From a virus, in the IMG/VR virus record IMGVR_UViG_3300025913_000026, positions 20,698 through 84,697 of that record: a stretch of 64,000 nucleotides of DNA. One strand, given 5' to 3'. A program made the position numbers and the translations under genes. Every line of letters begins with the position of its first letter. Within the stretch, counting starts at the first letter, position 1. The notes under the pieces are model-generated. The model saw nothing but the letters and a program-made list of their open reading frames with translations. It was not told where the DNA came from and ran no database searches. Shown here one piece after another: positions 18,544-27,549 of this stretch.

Positions 18544-19983
18544 TTAGGCACTTACTATATTAATGAACTGATTGGCTGCCACTACTCTCGTCCCACGGTA
18601 TGTTGCCATTTCAATATTATCCCGCAGTGTACCATCTGTAGGATTGGTAGAACCACCACCCCAGTTCCATACACGAATACCATTACCTATTGAACCACCT
18701 TTAGGGGGCTGTTGGCTCATTACGGTAATGTTTTTGTAAACGCGTGAAGGAGTTTTAGCGTCTGGTGTTTCGCCCATCGGACACAAGAAGCCATAGTTGC
18801 GGTAGTAATCCGTTGCGGGAGTTACACCAGTATATGCTTCTGTGTTGAAGTTGCGATATTTACCGATTTGGAAACGGTAGCCGTCAATATCAATTACCTT
18901 GAAACCATACGCTACGCTGGCTTCTTCTGACTTTTCACCATATCCCCAAACGAATGCACCGGCAGGGAACTGAGCGAAAATACCATCCGAGAAGTCTTGG
19001 CGTTGGAAGATATCACTCATCCACATGTTCTGTTTAACACATCCGTTTACATCCATTACACGGGTAAGGGTATGCAGGAACGCGATATCCAAGTTACCTG
19101 GTGTATAGGTTACAGTTTCACCATCTGCTGCAATCTTAGGCAGTAAGCCTTGAGAACCCACAGATGTATCTGTTGTCAGGCCGGTGTTATTTACTGAATC
19201 ACCAAACATCAACTTACGCTCTACGTTATTCACGAAACGTTGAGATGCTTTTGTAAGACCCAGATAAGTGAAATAAGAAACCCCAGCTTGTGCTGCGCCA
19301 CCAATTGGAGAACCAGAAACACCAGTATCAATATACACATCGGTCATTTCTCCTAAGTCGGTAGCTGACCAAGTATCGTGAATTTCAGTGATATTGTTAT
19401 TGTACTGTTGAGTCAAGTACACTTGCGGAATGCTTGTTCCAGATGCCTCACCAACGTCAACACGGCCACCAAAGATCAATACGTCTGTAGCCAGCAAAGT
19501 TGATGCTTGCCCAGCAGAAGCTAGAGATTGAGTGCTTTGTTTTGGTCTGATTGTAAATTGGAATGCGCTAGGAGTAGTATCCGTAATTGCAAGAATTTCA
19601 CCGCCTACGCCAGTTGATGCGATATAAATAGTTTCACCGGGTCGTAATGGGGTTTGTGTTCCTGAATTGTAATGATAACCGGCAGCTAAGGTTGCTGTAA
19701 CTGTAGCGCCAGCAGTAGCACCTGTTGCATTAGACGCTAACTGGATACCTATTTGCAATTTCCCACGGCTTTCAAACCAGAAGTAGTTACGGTTCAAAAC
19801 TTGCTCCATGCCACCATAGGTAGCTAACCACCATGTCCAGTTTTCAGGGCCATATTTTTCAACGAATGTTTTATAATACTGAGGCGTTAATAATTGAAGT
19901 TGTGATACTAACGCCCGATTGGCACCACCGGAAACTGATATGTTGCCGGGCTGCAATATATTACTGGTAGGAATTCCTGCCAT
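18544..19983 (-). CDS. major capsid protein candidate, 479 aa
   Basis: Assigned from position and style: it follows the scaffold candidate, is bounded downstream by a strong terminator, and has a typical capsid size. Residues 28-75 (LLTPQYYKTFVEKYGPENWT, LNRNYFWFESRGK) look like an N-terminal arm. Next comes a beta-rich Gly/Ala/Thr region (residues 85-160), then an alpha/beta body (QVYLTQQYNNNITEIHDTWS, NNVERKLMFGDSVNNTG) and a C-terminal strand pair ending in GTRVVAANQFINIVSA. Codon use here is the least AT-biased in the virion block, as expected for the most abundant protein. HK97 fold not provable by eye. Confidence 0.72.
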   Translation of the reverse strand: MAGIPTSNILQPGNISVSGGANRALVSQLQLLTPQYYKTFVEKYGPENWTWWLATYGGMEQVLNRNYFWFESRGKLQIGIQLASNATGATAGATVTATLAAGYHYNSGTQTPLRPGETIYIASTGVGGEILAITDTTPSAFQFTIRPKQSTQSLASAGQASTLLATDVLIFGGRVDVGEASGTSIPQVYLTQQYNNNITEIHDTWSATDLGEMTDVYIDTGVSGSPIGGAAQAGVSYFTYLGLTKASQRFVNNVERKLMFGDSVNNTGLTTDTSVGSQGLLPKIAADGETVTYTPGNLDIAFLHTLTRVMDVNGCVKQNMWMSDIFQRQDFSDGIFAQFPAGAFVWGYGEKSEEASVAYGFKVIDIDGYRFQIGKYRNFNTEAYTGVTPATDYYRNYGFLCPMGETPDAKTPSRVYKNITVMSQQPPKGGSIGNGIRVWNWGGGSTNPTDGTLRDNIEMATYRGTRVVAANQFINIVSA

Positions 19984-20010
19984 TGTTTTAAAATTTAATT
20001 AGTGAAAGAA

Positions 20011-21252
20011 TTACATTGACCAAATACGATCTGCCACTAATTGAGAGTCATTTTTAGGAGCTTCCTGGCTTGTTGGAATTGGCCCAAGTTCTGGATTAAC
20101 TCCCTTCAAGTTAATATTGTTTCTTACTTTTGTATCGTGCAACATTCTTTTACTCCCAGCATCATTGATTAGATTCTGAGTAATGTTATTTTTATATTCC
20201 AGCCAATAGACATCTTCGGCCATTTGTCTAGTATTAAATGATCCATCCTTATTAACCCATCGGCCCGTCAAATAATCCCATTTAGAGTAAAGACTTTCCA
20301 CGATATTTTTAACATTTACCTTTTCTTCGCTTGTAACATCAAAAGATAGTGGCAACTCGACTTCCTTGTCTTTGTAGCTCATCTTAATGTCGTTAAAAGT
20401 TTTAAGGCTGTTTTCTAATGACTCATAATAAGCCTGTTGCTTTTTTTCAGCCGCCGCCAATTCCTCTGGGGTAGGCTCATTAAATTGCTGAGGCTTTTGT
20501 ATATCTGGGAGAACGATTTGACTTCTTAATTTGGAGAGTTCAGGTTTAGTCATCTTGGCCTCAATAATCATATCCATCTGCCTTTCCCTTACCTGATCTT
20601 CCCATGCTTTTACTTCAGCGGCATAATCATCTGCATCTTGATCCAGCGTTTGTGCTGGGTTAGATGGCAATGAATATTGCTTATTGTATAAGCGGTCTAT
20701 CTCTTGTGTAGTAAGAGTATCTTTATATTTGAATTGAAGATTAGCCCGAAGAATTTCACCGGCCTGTGTGGCATCGGCTACATCATACTTCTCTAATTTT
20801 TCAAGTTGTTTCTTTTGATTTAGAAAATTGTAAACATCATCCTCTTTACCTTCTTTCAAATAATCGAAGAAACGTTTACTATCTTCATTAGCCCATTGAA
20901 TTTCTTGTGGGGTTGGGGCTTCTTGCGGCTTATTGAATTGCTCCCATTTGGTTTTAAATTCATCCATGCCTAAGCCGCCTGTTACACGCCGAATAAAATC
21001 ATCTTCATCTAGGATTTCATCTGCATTTGCCGCTGGGACTTGCGCCGCTGGTTGCTGTTCTGTACTAGCTACGGGAGTTTCGTTTACAGCAGGAGTAACT
21101 TCTACATTTTGATATGGAGTGGTTTGCGCCCCCCATAAAGTATCGGCCACGACTTGGCTTACTTCAGGAGTTGCTTGTACAGCCTGATCTTGGCCTTGTG
21201 TCTCTGTTTGTGCTGTTGTGGGTGGTTCTAAAGTCGCTACATTATCAGACAT
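20011..21252 (-). CDS. scaffolding protein candidate, 413 aa
   Basis: Directly upstream of the capsid gene (27-base gap), acidic and Gln/Glu/Pro-rich, with long helices (KKQLEKLEKYDVADATQAGE, AAEKKQQAYYESLENSLKTF) as in capsid scaffolds. A motif occurs near both ends: SQVVADTLWG (about residues 32-41) and SQLVADRIWSM (last 11 residues). Paired short motifs could be capsid-binding elements. No serine-protease motif is seen, so a fused prohead protease is not supported. It begins the capsid transcription unit, just downstream of the 21272 palindrome. Confidence 0.6.
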   Translation of the reverse strand: MSDNVATLEPPTTAQTETQGQDQAVQATPEVSQVVADTLWGAQTTPYQNVEVTPAVNETPVASTEQQPAAQVPAANADEILDEDDFIRRVTGGLGMDEFKTKWEQFNKPQEAPTPQEIQWANEDSKRFFDYLKEGKEDDVYNFLNQKKQLEKLEKYDVADATQAGEILRANLQFKYKDTLTTQEIDRLYNKQYSLPSNPAQTLDQDADDYAAEVKAWEDQVRERQMDMIIEAKMTKPELSKLRSQIVLPDIQKPQQFNEPTPEELAAAEKKQQAYYESLENSLKTFNDIKMSYKDKEVELPLSFDVTSEEKVNVKNIVESLYSKWDYLTGRWVNKDGSFNTRQMAEDVYWLEYKNNITQNLINDAGSKRMLHDTKVRNNINLKGVNPELGPIPTSQEAPKNDSQLVADRIWSM

Positions 21253-21271
21253 AAATCTATGGGTTTTAATT

Positions 21272-21294
21272 GCTACAACGTTAAAGCAAATCTA
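21272..21294 (-). promoter_or_regulatory. candidate late promoter with overlapping palindrome (copy 2)
   Basis: On the minus strand an exact TAnnTTTG -7 element (TAGATTTG, 21294-21287) lies 34 bases before the scaffold ATG. The near-palindrome GCTTTAACGTTGTAGC (21287-21272) lies right where transcription would begin, as expected of an operator. No clear -33 TTTG is seen at the usual spacing. Confidence 0.45.
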
Positions 21295-21304
21295 TAAAAA
21301 AATA

Positions 21305-21664
21305 TCAATATGGTTTAGTACAATGAATCAAAACTTTTGTGGCCCCAAATGTGGAACCATCCCCCAATCGTAAATATTTGAACCCAATAGGAGATATTCG
21401 GAACAAAGTAGTCCCGGTAACTGCTGTTGCTGCCGCTCCAGTTGTTAAATTAGTAGCCTGTACAGCATTATAGTTGGTTGAATCTTTTGCCGTCCCATCA
21501 ATTACTCCAGTAACTTCACCGCCATCATTTGTTGCTGCAATTGTACAAGTACCGGCTAATCCAACTACTTGAATTGTAATAGTTTCCCATTCAGAAATAT
21601 CGGCTATAGCATAAAAATTAGTAGCGCTAAGTTGTGGAGCTAAGTCCATCAAACGAGAAATCAT
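21305..21664 (-). CDS. small head protein (decoration-like), 119 aa
   Basis: A Thr/Ala/Gly-rich, all-beta small protein (ETITIQVVGLAGTCTIAATN, GFKYLRLGDGSTFGATKVLI). Such proteins between portal and capsid genes are often head decoration or fibre-base proteins. It is 11 bases downstream of a second small beta-rich protein and 52 bases before the scaffold promoter region. Family not recognised; function is a position-based guess. Confidence 0.5.
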   Translation of the reverse strand: MISRLMDLAPQLSATNFYAIADISEWETITIQVVGLAGTCTIAATNDGGEVTGVIDGTAKDSTNYNAVQATNLTTGAAATAVTGTTLFRISPIGFKYLRLGDGSTFGATKVLIHCTKPY

Positions 21665-21675
21665 ATTATAATAAT

Positions 21676-21969
21676 TTATGTAGTTACGGTAATTGAATCA
21701 TTCACATCAAATGTGTTTTTGGTCGTATCTGGATGCGCTCCTGTTCCCAATGATAACTCTGGTTTATTTGGAATGGCTTTAAAGCTATGGCCATAATAAT
21801 CCACCGAATAAATAGTGCATGTATTAGTTGAGCTATCTAGGTTCCCTTGTTGACCTGGCACTAATTGCGGCAATATGGTTAATGCATCTGCCGCCGAAAG
21901 AGTACATGTTATTGCCGTCCCTTTAGCTGCCGGAGATACTTTTGTATTAGTACATGTTAATTCTGCCAT
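21676..21969 (-). CDS. small head-region protein, 97 aa
   Basis: Beta-rich with four Cys (TCTNTKVSP, AITCTLSAADALTILP, NTCTIYSVDYYGHSF). It ends in a Thr/Val strand (DVNDSITVTT). It lies between an AP2/HNH-type homing gene and the 119-aa small head protein. Probably structural by location; no family recognised. Confidence 0.5.
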   Translation of the reverse strand: MAELTCTNTKVSPAAKGTAITCTLSAADALTILPQLVPGQQGNLDSSTNTCTIYSVDYYGHSFKAIPNKPELSLGTGAHPDTTKNTFDVNDSITVTT

Positions 21970-21975
21970 AATAAG

Positions 21976-22659
21976 TTAATTTATATATCCAAATGAATAT
22001 TTTATATCGACACCTCTGGTATATCTTCTCTCTTTTATGCTTCCTCCTTTCGATCCCACTGGATAAGTTAAAGCATCTTTCAAATTCCATCCGTTTAATA
22101 TTCTTTTTCTTAATGTAGGGGCTGGTAGATTGTATTGATACGCCCATTCTCCATATGTTTTGCTTTCTCCATTATATGTAACGTATGTATTATTTATTTT
22201 TGAATTACAATTGCTTCTTGATGATACTAACGAACATCTTTGGGGAGAATATAAATCAGGCTTTACCCCTAGTCTTTTAGCTATTATATCTTTGTCAACC
22301 TGTAACCCTTTTTGCCATCCGGTTGCTATACACCAATTATAAAATGAGAGAAAATCATTCAGCCATTCGTCACATACTTTTACGCCTTTTGCTCCATAAT
22401 TTTTATATTGTTTATTATATGGTTTATAGCATCTTTCTATCATACTATTCCATACTCTAAATAAAGGATGATTAGATAATCCATGTGTCAATGTTGGTCT
22501 TAATGATTTATGATAACATCCGCAACTCTTTGTTTTACCAGAATTAACATTAGAATTCAATATTTCTTTTTCAACACCACACTTACAGATATATAACCCA
22601 ATAGTTTTACCACTTTTATCTTTGCCAACATTTTTTATGAAAGTCAAATAATTTTCCAT
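21976..22659 (-). CDS. AP2/HNH-type homing endonuclease-like protein, 227 aa
   Basis: Free-standing selfish DNA-binding protein. The N-terminal Zn-type patch (YICKCGVEKEI ... TKSCGCYH) is followed by the hallmark THGLSNHPLFRVWNSMIERC, YKNYGAKGVKVCDEWLNDF and FYNW, the pattern of the widespread phage AP2/HNH-associated family. The C-terminal part (KTYGEWAYQYNLPAPTLRKR) is a NUMOD-like helix-turn-helix. It separates portal from the small head genes with gaps of 8 and 6 bases, so it is a late insertion in the operon. Catalytic residues are not certain. Confidence 0.72.
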   Translation of the reverse strand: MENYLTFIKNVGKDKSGKTIGLYICKCGVEKEILNSNVNSGKTKSCGCYHKSLRPTLTHGLSNHPLFRVWNSMIERCYKPYNKQYKNYGAKGVKVCDEWLNDFLSFYNWCIATGWQKGLQVDKDIIAKRLGVKPDLYSPQRCSLVSSRSNCNSKINNTYVTYNGESKTYGEWAYQYNLPAPTLRKRILNGWNLKDALTYPVGSKGGSIKERRYTRGVDIKYSFGYIN

Positions 22660-22667
22660 TCTATTTT

Positions 22668-25094
22668 TTATTGCTGTTGAACTAATCCTTCTTGCTGCTC
22701 GTATTCTGGATTTTCTTGTTCTTGGCCCTCTTTCGGCTGTTGTTGTTGTGCCTGAGCCATTATATTCTGTGTTAGGATTTGGTTTTCTTGCGAAATCGGG
22801 ATTGCCATGTTGGGCACCAACTGATTAATAATCGGAGCAAGCCATTCAGGCATTTGCGGATTTTCGCTTTTAGCGGCAATTGCAAACGATCCAATAACAA
22901 TTTGCTTTTTAATTTCTTGTAAAGCAGTATACTCTGCCAACTGCTTATCCGTTTCTAATTTCTGCATCAAAAGCTGCATATCGCCCTGAGCCTTTTGTTG
23001 CGCTGCTTGTGCTTGAATTTGCGCGTTCTGTTCGCTCTGTTGCTGTGCTTTTTCGGATTCAGAACGAATCATTTTCTTCATACTGTTACGCAGGTATAGC
23101 TCACTCAATTTCACATTCTCTTTTGCTATTCTACGTAATTTAGCCGGGTCTAAATATTGGATTAAAGCAGGATTACTAGCCAATGCATTTTGCATATCGG
23201 CTTCCATCCTTTGTATCTCAAATTGATCTGGCAACAATTGAAACTTGGTGCTAAACTGCCTATCCTTCACATCTTCCTCCTGCATAATATGCCTATAAGT
23301 ATTGCTACCAAATCGAACAGAATTATTTAAGAGACAAGCAATTTTCTTAGCGGTCTGCTCCAACACGTTGGCCACGGCATCATACATATAGTCCGTAGCA
23401 AAGGCAGCGGCTTGTTGTGAGGCTTGTACATTCTCTGAGGTTACCCTTGGCTGAACTGCTTGGGTAATAAGGTTAGGATCTTCACCTAATTGATCTTTAA
23501 GTACGCGATATTGGAAATCATATTGCTGAATTAATCCCTGCATTGCCCCAATGAACCCGGCATTCTGTAATTCTTGAATAGGCAATGGTATTGGATTACC
23601 TTCTGCATCCCGCCCACGGTAATACAAGCGGCCAGTTTGCTCATATAGCTTTTGTACGTTAATGGAGCTTTCCCCGTCTGCCGCCAGCCCCAGATCCACT
23701 TCCTGCATGGCATCTACATTTATCGCGGCCCCTGGTGGAATCATGGTAGCGATTATCTGCTGCATCTTCATGTAGATAACCATCATCTGCTTCACGGGCG
23801 CTTCTATCTTTTCAGGTAATGCGATATTTCGCATATCCTGATTTTGATACATGTAAAAGCTGATTGGGAATTCTACATCCCCGCTTTCTTTAGGGTCTTG
23901 TGGCCGGATCATATTATTGTCCAATCCCCATTCCAGCATCTTTTGAGCGTACCGGACGTACACCCCCTTATATAAGTTCCACTTATCTTTCTTTACGTAT
24001 TCCTGATTATCTCCTAAGCTATTTGGGGATTGCTGCCTACGTTCTATGATAGTCCTTTGATTCTGCTTAGTTACTGTCATTAAATAACCATCTTCATCAA
24101 CTGATTTTATCCAGAAGTAAATACATTCAACATTCCATTCATCGTATGGCCGGATATACGCTAACAACCAATCATAATTCCATGTAAGCTTATCGAATCG
24201 TTGATACTCGAATGAGGTTTGAGCTATTTTGAATATTTCTTCTTCTGATAATGTGCCGCCAAATTCTTTACCGTACTTACGTCTGACTTCTGAAATCTTT
24301 AACGACTTTACAAACCCACGCATAGCCGTATCCCGTAAGTCATCAAATTCAGAATAGGAATACAAACTATTTAATGGTTTAACCCATTCTACATGAATTA
24401 CTCCATATTCATCCATCCAAACATAAGTACATACTAAACCACATTCAGCCGAATCATGCAGCAGCTTTTTCTTCATTTCACTGAAGAACCCTTCACTACT
24501 TAAGATGTCATTAGTCCCTACCTCATATTTTATTTCTTCTGGGAGTAGGTTACCTATCAAATTCCATTCTTCTAAATCATCTTTATCTTCTGCTACAAAT
24601 TGGTCAGGGGAAACCATTGGGACTCCCGATTGCTGTTGGAGTTGTTCTAGCTGCTTTTTATTGTAAAGGACAAATTCAGCCTGTTCGTACTGTTCTTTCT
24701 TTTGTTGAACCGACAATGGATCGGTAGCTGTCACCTGGATTTTCTCTATGCGCTGCATCCACCGGCCCACCAACCCGGTTATAATCCTATTTGTAATGAG
24801 CAACGGGCTCCAAATAAGATTCGCATAGTTAATCTTTCCATTAAAGTTCAATAAATCGGCAAACATTGCATAAACATTCGTCTTACCGGCTGACCATAAG
24901 ATGTTGGTTTTGAACCTGTCGTTACGAAGAAATGAGTAGCCATTTACGACCCCGGCCGAATATTTCTGCTCTATATCGAGAGCTAATTGGAGGCCATATT
25001 TAGGGCCAAGTTTATCTTGGATATTCTTTGTGAGTAAGAAATCCTTATACGATTGACCAGATACCCCTATACTATTTGACTGATTTTCAGACAT
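22668..25094 (-). CDS. portal protein, 808 aa
   Basis: Dodecameric ring through which DNA passes. Called from gene order (right after terminase), length (podovirus portals are 700-800 aa) and features: a mixed N-terminal wing (NILWSAGKTNVYAMFADLLN, SPLLITNRIITGLVGRWMQR), a central core with KQMMVIYMKMQQIIATMIPP, and a long Gln-rich helical C-terminal barrel (about residues 660-808, with AQQQSEQNAQIQAQAAQQKA). The barrel-like tail is typical of P22-type portals. Its own promoter and a palindrome lie just upstream. Confidence 0.75.
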   Translation of the reverse strand: MSENQSNSIGVSGQSYKDFLLTKNIQDKLGPKYGLQLALDIEQKYSAGVVNGYSFLRNDRFKTNILWSAGKTNVYAMFADLLNFNGKINYANLIWSPLLITNRIITGLVGRWMQRIEKIQVTATDPLSVQQKKEQYEQAEFVLYNKKQLEQLQQQSGVPMVSPDQFVAEDKDDLEEWNLIGNLLPEEIKYEVGTNDILSSEGFFSEMKKKLLHDSAECGLVCTYVWMDEYGVIHVEWVKPLNSLYSYSEFDDLRDTAMRGFVKSLKISEVRRKYGKEFGGTLSEEEIFKIAQTSFEYQRFDKLTWNYDWLLAYIRPYDEWNVECIYFWIKSVDEDGYLMTVTKQNQRTIIERRQQSPNSLGDNQEYVKKDKWNLYKGVYVRYAQKMLEWGLDNNMIRPQDPKESGDVEFPISFYMYQNQDMRNIALPEKIEAPVKQMMVIYMKMQQIIATMIPPGAAINVDAMQEVDLGLAADGESSINVQKLYEQTGRLYYRGRDAEGNPIPLPIQELQNAGFIGAMQGLIQQYDFQYRVLKDQLGEDPNLITQAVQPRVTSENVQASQQAAAFATDYMYDAVANVLEQTAKKIACLLNNSVRFGSNTYRHIMQEEDVKDRQFSTKFQLLPDQFEIQRMEADMQNALASNPALIQYLDPAKLRRIAKENVKLSELYLRNSMKKMIRSESEKAQQQSEQNAQIQAQAAQQKAQGDMQLLMQKLETDKQLAEYTALQEIKKQIVIGSFAIAAKSENPQMPEWLAPIINQLVPNMAIPISQENQILTQNIMAQAQQQQPKEGQEQENPEYEQQEGLVQQQ

Positions 25095-25111
25095 TATGAG
25101 AGAAAGTTATC

Positions 25112-25151
25112 CAAATGTAAGTTTTTTTTAAACACGCTACAACGTTTGAGC
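25112..25151 (-). promoter_or_regulatory. candidate promoter for portal operon with palindrome (copy 3)
   Basis: Minus strand: -7 TACATTTG (25119-25112) exactly matches TAnnTTTG. A TTG at 25142-25140 lies 20 bases upstream and lies within the near-palindrome GCTCAAACGTTGTAGC (25151-25136). The ATG is 17 bases after the -7 element. A regulator bound to the palindrome would cover the -33 region. Confidence 0.55.
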
Positions 25152-27226
25152 TAATTGGCATTAAAATTTTGCTGCCCATGGTTGTTAATATAGCTTTTTA
25201 CTAATGGCTCTGTCGGCTTTTTAGGCTGTCTTATTGGCTCCATTAAGCACACCAAAAGAATAAGAAATGACACAACAGTATCATAAGCTGTGCGGTCGTA
25301 CGGGTCGAATACTTTAGCATTTTCTAGCAATTCTTCAAAATCTATTAATTCACAATAGTTCTCAAAGTATGCAATCCCCGTATCCAGTTGCTTGGTTAGG
25401 CTGAATGGTGTTGTAGGGAACCCTTTGAATCTATCCGCATCGCTTCTTTTAGTTGGGTCTATGGTGCTTAGTGGATAGGTTCCTAAATAGCCTACCTTAC
25501 CTCTATCCCTAAAATATGATAGGTAGTCATCAGCATTATGCTCATACCATATTTTAAAACCAAAATATTCTCCGGCCAGCATCACTTGATCGTGTAGCGT
25601 TTCTTTTACCGCAGGCCGACCATACAAATGGCCTATCGCCTTCCCTGTATTATGAGGATTCATTATATCAGGTCTTAGCCCAATCCATGCAGACGCCTTT
25701 GATCCGTATTTTCGCCCACCCTGGCTATTGCTATAGCCATCTACCGCTATAGCTCCTATTGAAATTCGATCCGGGTATCTTAGTTTGTTTTCGTACTTAA
25801 ATTTATTTTCTTGTCCCTTTTCCGGGAAAGCTGTAATGGTCCAATGGAAGTTCTTTTCATTTTCTTGAATATCTCTCCATCTTACAACTTGATCTAAATC
25901 TCTGTAGAAAATGATCTTTCTTTTGTAGATGGGATTTTCTTCTAAATGCTTTAGCCGCTTGTTTATATTGAAAGAATTAAAGGCGCAATTTGTATTGGCC
26001 GCCTCAAACATTTCATCTACCGTACAAGGATTCATACGAATCTCTTCTTCCAATAAATCACCAGTAAGCCCTTCTCTTCTTTTAACCATCACATACTTTC
26101 TGGCCCCCATTTTAATATCATCCTCTGTTAATTCAGAAACTACTATGCCAGTTATCGGGTCTTTCTTAACCCATTTATCTACTAGATATTGGAATTGTTC
26201 ATGCGTAGGTTCGCCTATGACAGAAATACCATGCCTATCAATAAACCCTTCATATCCATCGTATGCAGAAGAAAAATATGTAACAAAACGATTAGGTGTT
26301 GGCTTATTGGGATATTTGAATTGATTGGCTCCATCCCATGCTTTTTTAAACGCGGCACCCCCGCCTTTGGTCATTTCGTTTACAGTAGACGGTGCCTCGC
26401 AAAATCCAACACGCTTCGCACCCTTAACCATCGTCTTACTGACAATGGCTATGAACTTTGAGAAATCAACTTCGGTCGGCCATTTGCCCCCCTCATCGGC
26501 CAGTAAGCGGGTAACACGACCGGAATCATACGCATTTAATACAGGCGCTCTATAGGTAACCTTTGATCTATTCCCAGCATCCTCCTCTTTGCCTTTCTCT
26601 ATTTTAGCAGCCAGAACTATTTCCGTTACACTGTCAGGTTTATTAAGTTGTCGCGGCTTTAAGAATACTGGCAATTGGTTATAACCATGCCGCACCATGT
26701 CTGTGAATGTATTACGGCTGTCATCTTTTGTTTTACTAACTAAGCCGCAGTTGCTGTTGATGTAAAAGATACATTCGTAAATCAAGTTAGAAGTAGCTTG
26801 AGACGATGCACCTTCTCGCCTTTTTTTGCCCCTGAAAATACCCAAACACCATAGTATATTTTCCCAATGGTTTAAAAATAAAAAATACCGCCGATCTGTA
26901 TCGCGGTATTCGGGGTATATATCGTCCTCAAGTTTCCACCATTGAAGATAAAAATAGTGTTTGCCAGTTACATAGGTTGGTACGCCATTGTTAAAGAACC
27001 AAAATCCGTCCCTACATTTTACAACCTCTTCTCTGGCAAATTGCTCTTGTTCTAGTGTTAATAGGGCCGCACCATTCGAATCATATTCTATTTTATTGAA
27101 TACGGATGGGAGCTCTCTTCTTCTCCATATTTGCTCATAATTCTCTTTCCCCCATCCAGGCATTAATGTTTCCAATGGATTATCGGGAGTATACACCAAT
27201 GAGCCATATACATCTACATAAAGCAT
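25151..27226 (-). CDS. terL: terminase large subunit, 691 aa
   Basis: ATP-driven DNA packaging motor and nuclease. Residues 133-145 (GKKRREGASSQAT) hold a deviant Walker A of the Arg/Lys-rich terminase type. Residues 237-249 (RVTRLLADEGGKW) are a textbook Walker B with catalytic Asp-Glu. The C-terminal nuclease part has ISIGAIAVDGYSNSQGGRKY with an acidic metal ligand, then HNADDYLSYFRDRGK and FEELLENAKVFDPYDRTAYD. It follows the 107-aa gene by one base and precedes the portal. Assignment is firm; it belongs to the Bacteroidota podovirus-like branch by style. Confidence 0.85.
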   Translation of the reverse strand: MLYVDVYGSLVYTPDNPLETLMPGWGKENYEQIWRRRELPSVFNKIEYDSNGAALLTLEQEQFAREEVVKCRDGFWFFNNGVPTYVTGKHYFYLQWWKLEDDIYPEYRDTDRRYFLFLNHWENILWCLGIFRGKKRREGASSQATSNLIYECIFYINSNCGLVSKTKDDSRNTFTDMVRHGYNQLPVFLKPRQLNKPDSVTEIVLAAKIEKGKEEDAGNRSKVTYRAPVLNAYDSGRVTRLLADEGGKWPTEVDFSKFIAIVSKTMVKGAKRVGFCEAPSTVNEMTKGGGAAFKKAWDGANQFKYPNKPTPNRFVTYFSSAYDGYEGFIDRHGISVIGEPTHEQFQYLVDKWVKKDPITGIVVSELTEDDIKMGARKYVMVKRREGLTGDLLEEEIRMNPCTVDEMFEAANTNCAFNSFNINKRLKHLEENPIYKRKIIFYRDLDQVVRWRDIQENEKNFHWTITAFPEKGQENKFKYENKLRYPDRISIGAIAVDGYSNSQGGRKYGSKASAWIGLRPDIMNPHNTGKAIGHLYGRPAVKETLHDQVMLAGEYFGFKIWYEHNADDYLSYFRDRGKVGYLGTYPLSTIDPTKRSDADRFKGFPTTPFSLTKQLDTGIAYFENYCELIDFEELLENAKVFDPYDRTAYDTVVSFLILLVCLMEPIRQPKKPTEPLVKSYINNHGQQNFNAN

Positions 27227-27549
27227 TAATCCCTCCTTGTTGCTATTGATTCAATAAATGGCTTTTTAGCTACATCCTTTTCTTCATCTTGCGTTACCCC
27301 AGCAATTGTACCTAACACCTTAGCTGAATTAGCTACTGTTTCACTTTTTTCAAGCAATTTAAATATACGGTCAAAACTTTTATCTTTAGGATCGTCTATA
27401 TTCATACCTTTTAATGAATTATCATTTAGCATATCTGCCATCTCATTCATCTTTCTATTAAGGGCATAATACAACTTCGCTAACCCATTTTGCTCATAAA
27501 TAGATAACCGCTGTTCAAGTTGCTGTATTTTTTTATTTAAATCATCCAT
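27226..27549 (-). CDS. terminase small subunit candidate, 107 aa
   Basis: Short coiled-coil protein (LNKKIQQLEQRLSIYEQNGL, YYALNRKMNEMADML), overlapping terL by one base. Small terminase subunits usually sit here and are helical oligomers. No helix-turn-helix is obvious, so it could instead be a terL-associated accessory. Upstream it overlaps an HNH homing gene by 8 bases. Confidence 0.45.
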   Translation of the reverse strand: MDDLNKKIQQLEQRLSIYEQNGLAKLYYALNRKMNEMADMLNDNSLKGMNIDDPKDKSFDRIFKLLEKSETVANSAKVLGTIAGVTQDEEKDVAKKPFIESIATRRD

